Source: Harmothoe impar (lineage: Eukaryota > Annelida > Polychaeta > Phyllodocida > Polynoidae). From it: 64,000 nucleotides of DNA. The position numbers and the translations under genes were made by a program. Positions within the stretch are counted from its first letter, which is position 1, and each line of letters opens with the position of its first letter. The DNA is taken from NCBI GenBank assembly GCA_947462335.1, contig OX381707.1, positions 85,557,606-85,621,605 of the forward strand. The letters are read 5' to 3'. Below are positions 20,010-32,635 of this stretch, piece by piece. The notes under the pieces are model-generated. The model was not told the origin of the DNA and did not search any database. It saw only the letters and a list, made by a program, of their open reading frames with translations.

Positions 20010-23000
20010 CAATTTCAATTCAATTTGCAAGGTTTTTATTCTGCTGATCTCAAAAAACATAAAAGTATGAATACAATTACATTTGATTCCATTGGATAAC
20101 AGAAGAGGTTGATACTTATAATGATAACACCATTTGATTAGCAGTTTTGGTAACAGCACCTCCATTCCATTTGTTTAATGATGATGACTACCATATAGCC
20201 TATCATTGTGATATTACTGGGGAAGGGGGAGGGGAGGGGGGAGGGGAGGTGAGTGATGAGATGATACAAAGTTCACATAAAAGACATGTAAGTGTAAGTG
20301 TAGGCAGGCTGGTTGGATGTATGGTATACCTGTGATCAATATTCACATATATATGTGCCTTTCCATTCGTATATATACATTGTATTTCAGTGAGTACTTT
20401 ATGATAGAATACTATTATACAATATGAGATGACAGATACTTATGCATGCAATACAGTGCCAGGATTACTAATACTATACAAAGACTTTATAAGTATTATT
20501 TTAATTGCCCACCAAGTTGAATAAATTCAACGAAAAGTTCATTCGTAGTAGGTTGACCACTGGGCTTTGTAATGAAGAGTTGTACCTATTAATGCAATTT
20601 ACAGATTTGTGAATTGAAGATGGTAATTCCAGACCTCCTTGAAATGTTTTAGGATACTACACTTCAATTTCCTTTTAAAAATAATGTTGTTTTCAGAAAT
20701 TCTTATTTCAGGTTTGATGTTATTCCAGGTGTTATATGCATCAACAGGAGGAGAAAATTGTACTCGTCTCGTATGTGCAGTGTACATCTTAATTAACGGA
20801 CCATCCGCTGCTCTAGTCACTCTATTACAGATTAAATCTAGTGACTTTAACGTTATTAACCTGTAACATAATATACCTTGCAGATACTCTCTTCTTAAGT
20901 CAATAGGAAGAATGTTTACCTCTAGATGAATATTCTTGACAGAAATGGACAGTGGGTCTTTTATATTTAGGCTGACCCTTATACCAATATTTTGTAGGAT
21001 TTGCAGCTTCTTTTGCTCAGAATAGCTTATACCAGATAAGAACACACTACTGTTATCAATGTATGGTAGTAACATAGTTTTAAGCAATATTACAGCAGTA
21101 TCTTTATCCATGTGGCCCCTAAAATGTCTTAGCAACCAAATTTTGTGATTTACAGAACAAATAGTTTTTGAGAGTTGACTTTTAAAACTCATATTATTGT
21201 CCATAATAATTCCAAGATATTTATAATTCTCTACTTCCTCTAACTCCACACCTTTAACATATACAGGGGGTAGAATTACATTTTTTTCATATGTATATAA
21301 CATTGTTTTCGTTTTCTTTGCGTTTATGGTGAGCTGATTTTCGTCACACCAGGAAACGAGGCTATTCAGATCTTTTTGTAAACAGTCTGCAATATTATTC
21401 AAGTCATTACCAGAGATAAATAGTACGGTGTCATCTGCATACTGAAGACACTTACAAGACATTGCCAGATTTGATAAGTCATTAACATATAATATAAAAA
21501 GTATTGGGCCTAGGATAGATCCTTGGGGGACACCATATGACACATTCTCCCACTCAGAAGAGACTCCATTCGCATTTGTTTTTTGCACTCTATTTTCCAA
21601 GTAACTCTTATACCAGCTAGTGACTCTTTCACTAAAACCATATTTAGGCAGCTTCTTTAGTAGTTTATCATGACTTATTGTGTCAAATGCCTTCTTATAG
21701 TCAATGTAGACAGCACCTGTGTACTTTCCATCATTTAATGATCTAAAGATATTATTATTCAACTCTAACACAGCATCTTGGGTGCTTCTATTTTTCCTAA
21801 AACCACTCTGGTTTGGTGTTAAAAGCGAATTCCCTTCCAGAAATGAGTAAGATTGTTTATGAATGAATTTTTCCAAAATCTTCCCTGTTATTGGTAACAA
21901 AGAAATAGGCCTTAAGTCACTTACATCACCAGGATTTTTTACTTTTGGGATAGGACAGATCTTAGCCTCTTTCCATTTTTTGGGGAAAATCCCAGTTGTA
22001 ATAGACAAGTTTAATAGATGCAGAAATTCTTCCTTCCTTCCAATCAGGAATTCTTTAAGCACTTTAGCTGAAATGTTTTCCAGACCAGATGATTTATTTA
22101 CATCTATTTGTCCCAACTCCTTCTCTAGGTCCTCTAGTATAATATCATTAAAGGTTAAAGTGTCTTCAGGAGGCACTATGACTGGTGGATCATATCCCAC
22201 GGGGGCATCAATTTTATCAGCCAGCTTTTTACCAACATTTGCGAAAAAGGAATTTATATGATTAGCAACATCTTCTGATGGGATTTCTGAGCCCTGGTCA
22301 TCCTTTAGATTAAAGCAACCACCCTTTACCTCATTAGGTAACATGTCCTTAATTGCTGCCCAGAACCTTTTAGGATCCTTGGCATTTATCTCTAATTGAT
22401 TTTTGATATAACTACGTTTGGCTTGTTTTGATTTCACATTAGATCTATTTTTAAGAGCCTTTGCTACTATGATATCCTCAACCTTCTTAGTTTGAATGGC
22501 CTTTTTTAGAGCTGCATCTCTTTCATGAAAAAGCCTTAGCAGCTCAGCAGTTACCCATTTGGATTTCTGCTTTTTGAAAAAACACTTTTTAACTGGACAT
22601 TTCCTATCCAAGTATTCTAATAGCCTTCCAAATAGAATATCCCATGCCTCATCCGGATCATTACAGGCAAAAAAGGTGTCCCAGTCCAGTTCATTAAGAC
22701 AATCTAACATTTCTTCCTTACTATAGTCTTTGTATGACCTGCCCATGAATTCAATACTCCTTTTCTTAGTTTTTGTCTTCTTTCTAACCACATATACTGG
22801 TACATGATCACTTACATTCACACAGAGTAGACCTGTTTGATATACTTCATTGGAGTTTGAAAAAATTAGGTCAATGACCCTATCAGAATACAATGGCCTG
22901 GTCGGATCTTTGATATAATGCTTGAACCCATTAGCAATTTCTAATAAAATCAACTTATTTCTTTCTGGAGAGTTAGCCTTGTAATCAATGTTGACATCTC

Positions 23001-23140
23001 CTCCCAAAAATATATCTTTATCTCGCTTTCCCACAGATATTCTTTTCAGGGCTTTTGACACAAATTTACTAAATTCGTTAACATCACCAGAGGGGGGTCT
23101 ATATACATTGACTACAAATATTTTCCTAGTATAAGGCAAG
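20010..23140 (-). mobile_element. 5'-truncated CR1/L2-type LINE
   Basis: Copy 2 of the duplication reads ATCCCATAGTTTGAATTGG without interruption near 35060, whereas here the same site is split at 20009 and 23141. AGTTT on both sides is a possible 5-bp target duplication. On the minus strand the 3' end carries short GAATTGAAATTG-like repeats, typical of CR1/L2 3' tails. The 5' end is cut inside the endonuclease. The 3' part (20010-20598) is untranslated and includes a GGGGAGG repeat near 20220. Confidence 0.88.
20599..23139 (-). CDS. LINE ORF2, 5'-truncated but open: partial endonuclease and reverse transcriptase
   Basis: About 846 codons without a stop, running off the truncated 5' end. It begins late in the APE endonuclease with VNVYRPPSGD, GGDVNIDY and VSDHVPVYVV, so the N-terminal Asn and Glu catalytic segments are lost. 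The reverse transcriptase has DYKKAFDTISHD (about residue 480), YGVPQGSILGP (about 540) and QYADDTVLF (about 566), then NYKYLGIIMD. No RNase H or zinc knuckle is evident. With no natural start codon or promoter it is a dead-on-arrival copy. The unbroken frame suggests it inserted more recently than the nested LINE at 3366-9182, whose ORFs have stops. Its sequence differs clearly from that element, so it is another family. Confidence 0.9.
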   Translation of the reverse strand: MPYTRKIFVVNVYRPPSGDVNEFSKFVSKALKRISVGKRDKDIFLGGDVNIDYKANSPERNKLILLEIANGFKHYIKDPTRPLYSDRVIDLIFSNSNEVYQTGLLCVNVSDHVPVYVVRKKTKTKKRSIEFMGRSYKDYSKEEMLDCLNELDWDTFFACNDPDEAWDILFGRLLEYLDRKCPVKKCFFKKQKSKWVTAELLRLFHERDAALKKAIQTKKVEDIIVAKALKNRSNVKSKQAKRSYIKNQLEINAKDPKRFWAAIKDMLPNEVKGGCFNLKDDQGSEIPSEDVANHINSFFANVGKKLADKIDAPVGYDPPVIVPPEDTLTFNDIILEDLEKELGQIDVNKSSGLENISAKVLKEFLIGRKEEFLHLLNLSITTGIFPKKWKEAKICPIPKVKNPGDVSDLRPISLLPITGKILEKFIHKQSYSFLEGNSLLTPNQSGFRKNRSTQDAVLELNNNIFRSLNDGKYTGAVYIDYKKAFDTISHDKLLKKLPKYGFSERVTSWYKSYLENRVQKTNANGVSSEWENVSYGVPQGSILGPILFILYVNDLSNLAMSCKCLQYADDTVLFISGNDLNNIADCLQKDLNSLVSWCDENQLTINAKKTKTMLYTYEKNVILPPVYVKGVELEEVENYKYLGIIMDNNMSFKSQLSKTICSVNHKIWLLRHFRGHMDKDTAVILLKTMLLPYIDNSSVFLSGISYSEQKKLQILQNIGIRVSLNIKDPLSISVKNIHLEVNILPIDLRREYLQGILCYRLITLKSLDLICNRVTRAADGPLIKMYTAHTRRVQFSPPVDAYNTWNNIKPEIRISENNIIFKRKLKCSILKHFKEVWNYHLQFTNL

Positions 23141-23826
23141 TTTGAATTGGTTACTGACAGGCAGTGATGAGAAATAGATAAGAATGTATATATATCACAT
23201 ATATAGGCTCACCCTAGGCCAAACTACAATTGCTGCTGTTGCTATGGAAACCTGTTGGTTAGAACTTTCAAAACTGCACTTTTTGGTAACATTTATTGGG
23301 TCTACACAGAAAACAGGTAGCTTGGTCACAACATGTATAGTGGTGAAATGGGGACAAACAACAGGAGGCATAATGCTTTTTTTCTGTAAATCTGGACTTT
23401 GACCATGACAAATATTACCTTAATTGTGAGTAGGATGAACTGTAACATGGTTATCACTTTACCTTACGTAGTGTCCCTATCTGAAAGAGCCTCTGAGAAA
23501 TAAGGCAAACATATTCTTTCTTGATCTCTTTATTTGACAAAGAATTTAACCTTTGACTACAATTTGCTTATGTTTAATTTTGGTTTAATATTCTGAAAAA
23601 TCAAGTTCCGTAGGTTAGGTATATGAATCAATCAAGAAACGTACTGTTGACAGGATTTAATGAAAACTTATTTTGTTACAATATTTTATCCAACATTTGA
23701 TGTGCTCTATTTTCAGCATTGCAATATTGCAGTGTTGCAACAATCCAAAATTTACTCCTCAACTGTGCAACATATTTTGTCAATATAATCTGTAACTTAT
23801 ACGTTCCTCTTTTCCTGTCTTTTCAG
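23141..23826 (+). other. Intron sequence before the GPCR exon, copy 1
   Basis: Non-coding, matching 35070-35771 with visibly more differences and small indels than the following exon. It ends in a strong acceptor, TTTTCCTGTCTTTTCAG. The same acceptor-proximal segment recurs at about 52890-53057. Confidence 0.75.
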
Positions 23827-24869
23827 AATCGCTGTGTGGGTCCTGCAACATCCCAGAGTGGCTGTTTAAGATCATCTTCTGGTTGGGGTACTGTAACAGC
23901 CTCATGAACCCCATCATCTATGCCTGTTCCAGCCGGGAATTCAAGCGTGCATTCACCCGCATCCTCATGTGTCGCTGGCGACGCAAGCCCAGATCTTTCA
24001 TGGATGAACAGTTGAGTCACTCAGCCCCGAGTACGGAGATGAGCGGGCTGAGTAGACTGGCCTCTGTCAGAAATATCAGCTTCAGGAGGAAAACCAAACA
24101 AGAGACGTTACGCAGGACGTATAGTTATTCAGTGGGTGGTGCAGGGAGGCGTTTCCTGCTACAGGCCACCAATGGGAGGACACGGTTAGAGCGGGAATCT
24201 CCCATAGCCTCACTTAGACTGCTACACAACCAGCAGAGGAGTGATGCAGTGGATGACCGGGTGGGGGGGGATGAGAGCTCGGATGATGACCGCTCTGTAG
24301 GGTCCGGGGATGAGGTGGGGGGGAGTAACCTGGGTGATGACATCAGTCGCCATATGGGGGCCATTGATGAAGCCGAGCATGAAGGGAATTTCACCTCCTG
24401 TGGTTCTGCCTCTACCTCTGCCACTGTGACCATTGATTTAACTGCTGTACTAGAACAGGGGATCACTGATGGTGACCGTATGTTGGTGTCAGAAGTAGAG
24501 GACACTGCAGCCATCCACCATGCCCCTGCCACAGAGTACCATGTCACCGGGCGGGGGGCAACCAACAACCGGAAGCGCCAACAGAAATTCCGTAGCTCAG
24601 ACCAGCTGGGGCTAAATCTGCCGGATATTATCGTGGACGATGCCGAGATGGAGCCTTTGAATGTGAACACAGATCCGGGGCAGGATCAAACTGAAACCCG
24701 CTTTGTTGAAGAAGTTGATGGGCTCGCCTGTTTCCATAACTCTGTTGAGCGATCTCCTAAAAATAAGCGGAGTACCAAACCCAAGTCTAAACGCAGGTCA
24801 CTGGATATCACTGCTCTGACATCTCAACCCACTGTGAATATTCAGGAGGATAATATCATGTGGTTGTAA
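23827..24869 (+). CDS. Last exon of an alpha-1-adrenergic-receptor-like GPCR, copy 1
   Basis: The exon follows an AG acceptor at 23825-23826. Two bases (AA) complete a split codon, then 346 codons run to TAA at 24867-24869. The start encodes TM7 ([21 protein letters not shown]), with the NPxxY motif of class A GPCRs, then helix 8 ([13 protein letters not shown]) and a cysteine (MCRW) that could be palmitoylated. The TM7 and helix 8 sequence is most like alpha-1 adrenergic receptors, whose vertebrate genes also have one intron between TM6 and TM7. The remaining tail of about 300 residues is hydrophilic, with acidic stretches, many Ser/Thr and a basic end before DNIMWL; it is not recognised. 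TM1-6 must come from an exon outside this window or be absent. AATAAA at 25333 is a possible poly(A) signal. It could be another biogenic amine receptor. Confidence 0.85.
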
Positions 24870-25986
24870 CCAAGGGTGATGTGTGTTTTATTTACAACAA
24901 GGGAGTATATGTGTGTATGAGTGACAACATGCAGGATGTGTACACTGCGTGAAACATCAGATTTAAGCAAATTCATGAACAAATGTAACCTTGATTAATG
25001 TCCTTCTTTAAGGAGCTTGTATAACTCCAAGTTGCTTAAATGCAGGAATTTGCTTTGCTCAAAGCTGCCTTAAGGTGGCCATTAATCAGCTTTAATGTTG
25101 CTTAAATGTGCCTAAATCGGATCCTCCATGCAGTGGTAGATCTACCAAAGACCTTTTCAGACATGATTGTGCTTTTATATCCACAACCTCTGTTGAGAAA
25201 AGAGATTTATCATTATAAGAAATCTTGCCTGGAATCAGGACTCCGGTGATTAACAAAGAACTATAACAGTGGGTCTATTTTATCAATGACCACTTAGGTT
25301 CAACTCAGATGAAGATCCATCAAGATAAAACAAATAAAGACCAATCTAAAAAAATGACTTTCCTTTAGTGTCTGTTCCTGTTTGTATTTTCAGCCTTTAG
25401 CAGAAGAGGATAACTTTGTTCTGCTTGGACTCCAAAAGAATTTAACCATACATCTATTGTCTTTCCAATCTACCACCAACCAGATTTAATAGCTCAGAGA
25501 GGTGAAGCCTAAGATGCTCCCTTCGATTTAATATCTTGGCACATGATACTTTGTATAATGTGTCATAAAAAATGTGATGTTTATTTTTTATGTTTTAACC
25601 ACCCGCTAGTTCACTTGAGTCATGCTATCCCTTGGTATGGATCTAACTGGCCATCAAACATCAGTGCTCTAGACGCATCCTCAGGGTGTTGGTTCACACA
25701 ACAGGCACCAGAGCTGCCACAGGGTGGTCTGCTGACCTATAGGGGTGTTATAATGGGGGACTGCTGACATTTGTCATAGGCTTTAATGGATGATGACAAC
25801 CTCCTGAAGATTAGAATTCTCTCTATATCCAAGAGTATGTTTCTTTATATACATCAAGCATATGTAGTAAGTGTGATGACATTTGAGTAAATGGTGTTTT
25901 TAAATAAGTAATGGCAGGATATATACTGGTGAATGTTAAAAACAGTCTTGCCCTGCTCATAAGTTGACAGGTCTCTGATTCTTTAA

Positions 25987-26441
25987 CTCTTCATTTACCA
26001 CGCTCCACATAAAGACACCCCTCCCAAGACCAGATTTTCCAGATAAATTTCAAATGGGATAATGGGATTTAGGGGATAGCCTCACCTTTTAGAAACTGAA
26101 ACAATTTTCTAAATATTCCAACTAGAAGTACATCTATGTCAAAAGTGAACAACATTGAGTAACCAGAAAGTAAGATATCCAAATTGCCCTAAGTGTTCCA
26201 AGTTCAGATGCTCAGCATTTCTAAAATATTGGATCTATGTGCAAATAGATTTGGATATGCGGGGACACCATGCCATAAAATATTGTCAGGAGAAATCATG
26301 GGATTCTACCAATTTTTGAGCAGACCACAGGGGGCTCAAAAATCGGCCAAAATCGGCCGAAAATCGGCGAGTAACTCGCATAAATGCGTGTACGGTCCTG
26401 CACTGTAAACTCGCAATAATGCGTGTACTGTAAAGGAAGAG
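25987..26441. mobile_element. MITE with TTAA target duplication (piggyBac-like)
   Basis: Inverted ends CTCTTCATTTAC and GTAAAGGAAGAG are flanked by TTAA at 25983-25986 and 26442-26445. Copy 2 has an empty site at about 38081 (CTTCAATGCAG in place of the filled site). The 455-bp interior has repeated AACTCGCA..AATGCGTGTAC phrases and no coding frame of note. The TTAA duplication suggests piggyBac-type mobilisation. Confidence 0.8.
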
Positions 26442-27652
26442 TTAATGCAGACCATACGGTTGGCACTAAACCCCTCCTCCCTTATTCTAGTCCTCAAAAC
26501 ATTCCAAATTTTGTGTGAATATCATTAAGTATAGCACTGAGAGCTATTGCTGAGGGCGTTGGGCGTGAAGCCACGATGCTGACCGAGAGGATTAACATAG
26601 GATATGCTCCCTTGACTATCAAACCTCACAGGTTCTTAACTGCTACATATATGTTCCCTCACACCTCCCTGACCTTATTCTTTTGTTTAAAGATTGATCC
26701 AACATGATAGAATGAACTGCAGTAGGTGTATCATACATTGAGGCTATTGAACAGGTTTTTGTCTATCCTGGCTTTATGCCTTATATATAATATCCAAAAC
26801 CTTTATATTGAATTATAACCCTTAACAAATCCTCTATCTTACTTCAGCTCGGGTAAAAAAAGAAGAGGAAGAAAAAAGAGTGACTGGGGCAGCTTTTAAA
26901 ATATTTTTCTAATCCATAACGGGAAACTCCCCCGCACAGTGCTTCCTGCCATGGGGGAATGTGGCCATGTTTGTAAGCTATACCTATATAAGTCAAGCAA
27001 ACACTGAACCACTATAGTACACATTCTGTATTTGTTTGGCGAGAGGTTGGCTTAACTGAGTGCTAAAAGAAGTTGCCTCTCGCTCACCCAAGGGGCATAG
27101 CCTCTATGCCACAGGGTCCTGGGGTGCAATGCTATTGCTGTTGGAAGATGCTATTTCTATATTATAAGTGTCTCACCAGGGCTTCATTCAGGTGTCATGC
27201 CAACACCATAGGGTTGAGGCTGGGTGCTATGATGTAATAATGCAGCAGCTGTAAGTTACTCGCTAGGGCTGCATCATGATGATATATGTCATCCTTTAGT
27301 GACATGCCTTCCTAAAAGGGTTATAGAGGAACACCCGGGATACATTGATTATGTAAGACACACACATTTCTCATGCAGACATCAGTAGCATAGAGCAAGG
27401 GGAGTTTGTTCAAAGCCACTCTGCCTGGCCAGAAAACTCATACATGAATAGAAAGGTAATCCTAGTCCCCCACGAATAGACCTTTATTCAAACAGCACTT
27501 TGACATTCATGGAAAGAAAAGAGGCAAGCACACTGGGCCAAATATCTTCTAAGGAAGGTGAAAAGCACTGACCTTGTCCAGTATCTATCATATCTTCGCC
27601 CATGGAGCCATGTAAATCAGGTTTGGGAGCCAGCGATCCTATTCCTTATGCT

Positions 27653-27868
27653 GCATTATATATAATAATATATAGTCAACAAGACTACCTCCAGTGCCGT
27701 TAGGTACACTTATTTAATCCTCATCTCATTGTAAATATCATCTTTATAGGCATCATGGTTTTCACATATAGTAACAACTATCTGGGACCACCTCAATTGA
27801 TTGTATTTATTATCACAGCTACAGCAGTGGATCAATCAATAAACGTTATTATTAAAAAAAATAAAAAA
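27653..27868 (+). mobile_element. Short retroposed insertion with A-rich tail
   Basis: Present in copy 1 and absent from copy 2 near 39620. It ends with CAATAAACGTTATTATT and then an A-rich run, so it looks like a SINE or truncated LINE 3' end in plus orientation. No internal Pol III boxes were recognised. Confidence 0.5.
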
Positions 27869-28134
27869 AGTGGGTGGCTGGCAACTCCTCAGGTTGCACC
27901 AGACACATTCCATACACAGAGAGGAAGTTTACAGAGAGGCAGGCAACAATACTGTAATAGATGCCTCTCATTTTGCCTCTCTTACTTTCTACCTTCTTAG
28001 TTTCTTGATTAGTTTATATGTGTGCTTGCTATTACTACCGCTGTCTGATTATGTCAGTCTGCATTATTGTGACTGACCTTTCTTTCCCTCTCTCAGCTTG
28101 CAGACACCTTGATATCAGACCCAGCTGCCCTTAA

Positions 28135-28403
28135 GGGAGTGGTCATTTTTTAACAACAGGGGGGGGGGGGTCAGTGGATTTCCGTGGGAGCGGGTCGAAA
28201 TTTTTTCGGTCCCCCCGCAGGAGGGGTCAAAATTTCTTTCGGTCCCCCCCTAGGCAGGTTGAAAATGAGCGCGGCCGACCCCTTGGAGCTATAGTAACGC
28301 GTGGGCTTTTTCGCTAAAAAGGGGTGTCATTTTTCTTTTGCCCCCCCCCCCCCAAATCCACCAACCCCCCCCCCCCCCCCGTTGTTAAAAAATGACCACT
28401 CCC
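28135..28403. mobile_element. MITE with GGGAGTGGTCATTTTTTAAC ends, copy 1
   Basis: A 269-bp element with nearly perfect inverted ends (GGGAGTGGTCATTTTTTAAC and GTTAAAAAATGACCACTCCC) next to long G and C homopolymer runs. The flanks TTAA and TAAA leave a likely TA or TAA duplication. The same element at the same place in copy 2 (39892-40156) shows it predates the duplication. Confidence 0.85.
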
Positions 28404-30249
28404 TAAAGAGAATAGGTTGCTGAGGATACTTGGTCTTACATTGTGCTTCAATGTACTAGGACCTTTGTCACCTGAACATACACATTTAGATGCATCTACT
28501 GCACCCTCAGCATAATGCTTGAAATCTGCACTCGTGAGTTAGTCAGCAGTAATCAATGACAATGAAAGATATGATACATAAAAGCAAGATGGGGTCCCTA
28601 AAAGCGCTTAAAAATGATGTATCAGTAGCCAAATGATCAGATTGTGTCCAGTTTACATGATCCATCCAGAAGCCCGTCTTTGCCCTGAGGGGTGATCTAT
28701 CACTACCATACCCCAGTCTGTCTGACAATATAGAACCTACCCCACACTGACCCAGCACTTCTGAGAAGAGTCTAATCTTTGTCCCCCCTCCTGTGTTTGT
28801 TTGTGTCACCAATCATTGCATTCATGCTCCCCTCCTCCCATATAACAAACTTTGTCCTAGCATTTTCTTGGGATTTTGTGTTCTGCTCTACTATCATATG
28901 ATTTTTGAGGCTGATCCTTTGCTTGTTTCTTCCTTCTTTTCCTTATTTCCTTCATTCTTTCTTCACCTACTCTATTCGTCTTAACCGCTTGCCCTCATTT
29001 CTTTCAGTTTGTAATGTTCACTCTTGTCTTATTGTTAGGCTATAAATATTTAATCTGTTTGACTTCCCTGCAGCCCCCGTGCACTTATATTGCAGCTGCC
29101 CTAATTAGGGTGCTCAATCACGAGATCCTATTGATTCCCAAGGCCCAAATACCTCCACCTATTAAACCAGAGAGCTCAACTCAGAGGCTATCAGCCCTAT
29201 CAGTCAGTCACTCTCTATCAGCCATAGATGTAGATAGACATAGCTCAGGGTGCTCTTCGTGCACCGATCAGCCGCTCAATCAGACTGACAGCAGAGAACC
29301 TCCTGAAGCTCCATGCCCACTTCCCAGAACAGGCATACATCTGTCCCCCCTGTCTGTCTGTTTTTTTTCACCTTATTTTGTATGCTTATATACCTTATTC
29401 TTTGCTTCCCCTTCTCTCTATGTTATATAACATGTTCTATTTTTCACCCAAATGAAAATATCTGAGACCTTATCTTACAACACTATACATCACCATCCAT
29501 TCCCATTTGTACTGTGATAGTGATTCTTTGGTTTGTGTATACACAAAAAGTAAAGGCATTGCTGAATATGTAGTCCTAAGAATATGATTCCCATATTTCT
29601 AATATATGCCAGCTTCAGATTGGTAGCTGTCATCAGACTCACCATCTCTCTGGTAAGGGTTAAATTATCCAATCCTAACACCCCCATACATGCACCAGCA
29701 AACCTCAACACATTGATCTAGCTGGTATCAGCCAAATCACCCCATCCTTATCCTCTTTTATCACCCATTTAGCCATTGTTAGTGTCAATGTAGAACCTGG
29801 CTACCTCTGCGTTAAGCTATCAGCCGCTTAGTGCAGCAAGTAATCCCAGTCCATCCAACACCCTTATAACCCCAGGGACGAGAGATTCAGGGACAGGCAG
29901 TGTAAAGGTAGGAAGGAGTAGGGTTTAGAGACTGAGTGTAAAGCTGAGGATGAGGTGAACTTAGAGGGTATCTAGTCCATCTTATACCTAGTAATCCTAG
30001 CAAGGTACAACTCTGACACACTGCACGCTTTTAGAACCCCACCAAGGGGCCTTTTGAGCACTTCCTTCAAGATGTGAGGAAGAAAATCTTTAGCCACATA
30101 TGGTGCCACCTGTCATGATTAATAACCTCACCAGATGCTGATATAAAGCTCACAGAGGGGTGGTTGGATCACCGTCTCAGATTGGGGTTGAAATATCTTG
30201 AAGAAGTATAATAATAAACTGTTAGTTTGCACTGATGTGGAAGCTGGAA
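28404..30249. other. Non-coding DNA closing copy 1
   Basis: Partly matches 40157-41092 (for example the ends near 30000 and 40830, TATCTAGTCCAT). The segment about 28450-29480 has no clear counterpart in copy 2. No gene is seen; a 138-codon frame at 29014-29430 has no recognisable domain. Confidence 0.6.
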
Positions 30250-32635
30250 GAATTTAGACAGCAGAGATCCTCAGATCTTCAGATCTAGAGGAAAACTTCC
30301 ATTAAAGGTCCTTGTCAGGTTACAGGCTTCTCTGAAAGGTCATGCCTTTGGTCTGACATCTGGTGGCGAGAAAGTGAACTAAAGCTTTGAAGTTGGTCTC
30401 CATCTCAGAGGATACTAGTTCTAAAGCTCTTAGACTAAATGCTCCCTATTCATCTTCCACACTACATTAAAGACTGAATCTCACATCCGGGAGTCCCATT
30501 TGCCACATTATAGAGCCTCAATATGATCAACTATAAGTGTATGCAAATCAGCTTCGATAAACCGAATGACATGTTGGCACATGATACTTCGTAATGATGT
30601 GTTATTTGAAATAGCCTCTATGATATGGAATCTAATGCAGTCTAGACCTTTACCTATTAATACTGCAATTCTAATCATGGTATTTAAAAAAGGCAGATAG
30701 TTTGTGCGATGTATACGTTAAGCTATAACCACCCAATAGTACACTTGAGTCATGCTAAACCTTGGTATTGATCTAACAGGCCATCAAGCATTAGCACTCT
30801 AGGCTAGAGCACCCATTTATTCCACTGACCACCAGGGAAGATAAAATTTCCTTTTCCGACCGGCACTCTCCTGCCTTCAGATCAACCAATCAGCTACTCT
30901 AATGGTAACAGCCGTGGACAGGATAGTGTGTGAAGTCTCAGCCAATCACAGCCGCAGACACATCCTAAGGGTGTGAGGTCAGACAACGGGCACCAGGGCT
31001 GCCACAGGGTGGTCTTCTGACCTATAGGGATGTCATAATGGAGGACTACAGACATCTAACAGGGGTTTAATTGGATGATGACATGATGATGGTAGCTTAG
31101 ACTTCCCTCTGCCTATACATGGTATAATATGTATTCTAGAGTATTTATCTTTATATGCATCAAGTAGATGTAGTAAATCTGATGACATTTGAGTAAACCT
31201 TATTTTCAAATAAGTATTGGTTTGATATTCTGGCATGCCCTGCTCATAAAGTAACAGATCTCTGACTCTTGTCAGTAGATCTCAGACATTTGAGTTGGCA
31301 CTTAGCCATCTTAAGCAGATCAGAGTAATTGCTTAGTCTCATTATTTGTTAGCTTGAAAGCTGACTGGCTATCGCTGAGTGGCCATAGACCGCTTGCTGC
31401 AGTACCCACCAGTACCACCTGCCGCAGGTCCTGGTCAAGGCTGATAGGCACTGCGTCTGTCCTACAAACCAGGCATGCAGTCGTCAAAGAGGGAAAGAGA
31501 TTGGCTACAGTAACAAGGACCCGATCCTATGAAAATACTGTGTTTTTTCTTCCCTTTCCTGGGCACTAGGAGAAACTTAACACTTGTGCTTGTTATGTTG
31601 TCATATAAGAACAAGCATGCTGTCAATTTTATCTGGGAGTGCAGGAATAAACAGGTTACAGCTAACCAGGACTCCCTTGCCGACGCTGCATACAGAACCG
31701 TAAGGTTATTTAGTATACACCCACAGATATGTTGTCACACCATATGTTAAACTGAGATGCATGAGTCAATGTATATACACCTTGAACTAAAACAAATTTG
31801 TGATCTTTCTAACAAATTAGTGGAATAAAGTAATATTATAAGGTAATAGAAATATATATCTCTTCTAAAGGTATGTGGATGCACTGGGTTGATGCTGTGT
31901 TGCATTCGGGAGAAAATAGGAGTTTCCCTTGTACTACATGTGTATAGATGAGGTACATGTGTGAGTGCTCAGCAGCCCCCTTTAACTGCAACTCTCCTAG
32001 CACAGTCTTGTGTAAAAGTGGTAGAGTACCAATGGAGAAGAGGTGTATCTGCTTTTTTGTTCAATCTCCATTCCTGCACTGCATCAGGATGCTGCTGGTT
32101 GAAGCTGGGCTCAGCTTATCTGTCTGTTCTTATCTTAAATAAGGGATACTGATAAGACAAATACTGATAAGAAGAGACCCAAAACCCAAGCTTAGTCCAA
32201 AGGGGATAAAAGAAGAGAACAAAATTCAAAACCACAAAAATATCTACCTTTTTGAACACAGCCTGCTTCAGTGTGGCCTTTGTCCCTTATCTAGTCACTT
32301 GTCCCAGAGCTAGGTAGTTAAACACTACTGATAGATGTACCAGTAAGCTGTGTAGTTAATTATTTTATTGTCTTTGTGTCAATACAATGTCTACCACTAA
32401 TTACACTGGTACTGAGTAGGAGACTTGCAGGATATAAGCTGAAAAGGGACTCACAGGTGTGTGATTTGCTCAACAGGGAGTAATGCAAATGTCCATGCTG
32501 CTAACAGGGTTACATTTATAACCAGCCATTCTACTTCAATATTTGGTAGACTACTCCTACCCAGGGACACTTTTTGTGTGCCCTCTGATACAATTATTGC
32601 TTCCATGTAGTTGAAGAAAAAATATTCATTGTTAA
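30250..32635. repeat. Segmental duplication, copy 2, left part (non-coding)
   Basis: Near-colinear match to positions 20-2010 of copy 1, with an extra block at about 31645-31975. The Polinton-like element is not here, because copy 2 has lost the stretch around the insertion site: it jumps from TTTGGTAGACT to sequence equivalent to 17015 at about 32560. No gene is seen. Confidence 0.8.
31645..31975 (+). repeat. Dispersed repeat, about 330 bp, absent from copy 1
   Basis: Its reverse complement is recognisable at about 52135-52490: shared phrases include GAGATGCATGAGTCAATGTA and AGCTAACCAGG. It is inserted between sequence equivalent to 1395 and 1425 of copy 1. No ends or target duplication are clear. 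Confidence 0.65.

Larger units (their letters stand above)
24870..28134. other. 3' region and downstream non-coding DNA, copy 1
   Basis: Aligns with 36815-39891, with insertions in each copy (25987-26441 and about 27653-27868 here; about 39054-39281 in copy 2). A candidate poly(A) signal is at 25333-25338. No further gene is seen. A hairpin-like dispersed repeat lies at about 27214-27320. Confidence 0.7.
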